Origin: a bacterium
GTDB taxonomy: Bacteria > Ratteibacteria > UBA8468 > B48-G9 > DTJG01
Direction of reading: 5' to 3'
DNA: 52,451 nucleotides
Assembly: GCA_021800535.1 (NCBI GenBank)
Contig: JAJYYV010000012.1
Coordinates: forward strand, 1-52,451
The translations under genes were made by a program, and so were the position numbers. Below are positions 52,061 through 52,451 of the stretch, piece by piece; the first letter of the stretch is position 1, and each line of letters starts with the position of its first letter. The notes beneath the pieces were generated by a model that worked only from the letters and a program-made list of their open reading frames with translations, was not told the origin of the DNA and made no database searches.

Positions 52061-52451
52061 TTATATATATCTAAACCACACACGCATCTGACCTGATTTA
52101 CGATTATCCCATGCATAATATGGAATAGCAGTTATTTTTATAGATTTAAATTTTTCTTTTGATATGGAAGCATAAAGTATTTCATCCCATCCATTATCAT
52201 CTACAAATTTAGCTTTTCCTTCAATTATAATAATACCAGATAATAAATCTGATTTTAAAATAGAAGAATATTTATTTTTTTTACTTAAAGTAATTCTATG
52301 CAGAGGGATTTTATTATCTATTTCTTCCATACAATATATAAGAGGTCCTCTCTGTAAAGAACTATATCCCATATCCTGTCTTACATCAGGATGCGCTATT
52401 ATCATTCTTACAGACATATCAAATTTAAAACTGATTGTATCCAGATCGGAA
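52061..52451 (-). CDS. GH127-like (beta-L-arabinofuranosidase/DUF1680) C-terminal part (5' end cut by window edge)
   Basis: The last about 129 residues of a GH127-like enzyme; the reading frame is open to the window end, so an ATG at 52417 is internal. The segment IISFKFDMSVRMI-type sequence is seen as TISFKFDMSVRMIIAHPDVR, then MGYSSLQRGPLIYCMEEIDN, and the end AIPYYAWDNRKSGQMRVWF, all typical of DUF1680 C-termini. Members remove beta-L-arabinofuranose from plant glycans. It is directed like GH38 and lies 131 bp upstream of it. The first two or three residues near 52451 may be artefactual because the last nine window bases match sequencing-adapter sequence. Confidence 0.85.
   Translation of the reverse strand, partial: SDLDTISFKFDMSVRMIIAHPDVRQDMGYSSLQRGPLIYCMEEIDNKIPLHRITLSKKNKYSSILKSDLLSGIIIIEGKAKFVDDNGWDEILYASISKEKFKSIKITAIPYYAWDNRKSGQMRVWFRYI

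Noticed and set aside
1-52451. CRISPR arrays, rRNA genes, transposases, prophage genes and intrinsic terminators
   Set aside because: I looked for regularly spaced repeats, rRNA signatures, transposase or phage proteins and GC-rich hairpins followed by T runs and found none that were convincing.

Overview
The window is AT-rich (roughly 28-30 % GC by eye) and reads as a contig from an uncultured Gram-negative bacterium. Evidence for a double membrane is a TolQ-TolR-TonB/TolA-TolB set and several signal-peptide or lipobox proteins. Glycoside hydrolases, a DUF4838 protein, three uroporphyrinogen-decarboxylase-family proteins, pyruvate phosphate dikinase and PdxJ suggest a saccharolytic member of a candidate phylum, for example in the PVC/Omnitrophota area; that placement is inference. 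Both ends cut genes, and the last nine bases equal the start of a common Illumina adapter, so the window is probably a whole metagenomic contig.

Layout. 1-10.1 kb: carbohydrate catabolism, with a minus-strand set (PIG-L deacetylase, NagB-like isomerase, secreted GH42-like protein) and a plus-strand set (sugar isomerase/epimerase, GH106-like hydrolase, DUF4838 protein). 10.1-12.8 kb: secreted phospholipase C-type phosphoesterase and a DUF3108 lipoprotein. 12.8-23.6 kb: a long plus-strand housekeeping run (tsaB, a GT4 glycosyltransferase, lepB, grpE, ispE, a zinc-ribbon SpoVG protein, tRNA-Gln, a GlmU-like uridylyltransferase, aldo/keto reductase, URO-D family, DUF2905, M18 aminopeptidase, flavoprotein, YjbQ, methyltransferase). 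23.7-27.8 kb: a tight minus-strand five-gene operon encoding two thymidylate-kinase-like proteins, a CHAD + SpoT-type HD fusion, a Ppx/GppA-type HD protein and PPK2, which I read as a polyphosphate/nucleotide module. 28.3-33.4 kb: VOC protein, macro-Nudix fusion, trpS, hisC, pdxJ and a membrane protein.

At 33.37-33.87 kb a convergent intergenic region holds three DnaA boxes and a very good dif site; plus-strand genes to its left meet minus-strand genes to its right, as expected at a replication terminus. 33.9-36.6 kb carries Fic, CutA and an AAA/DUF4143 ATPase, the last with a perfect consensus promoter overlapped by a palindrome. 36.7-45.9 kb: URO-D family, ppdK, a secreted PLD-like nuclease, ribF, an iron alcohol dehydrogenase, a GH63-like glucosidase and a third URO-D family protein. 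45.9-52.45 kb: tolB-tonB/tolA-tolR-tolQ transcribed behind a GH38 alpha-mannosidase, and the 3' part of a GH127-like gene.

The sugar-directed genes at both ends imply growth on complex glycans. The most unusual items are the polyphosphate operon, the dif/DnaA-box terminus, a tRNA-Gln whose 3' end is duplicated around an 81-bp GC-rich insert, the SpoVG protein with an inserted zinc ribbon, and the macro-Nudix fusion. No rRNA, CRISPR array, insertion sequence or convincing intrinsic terminator was seen.
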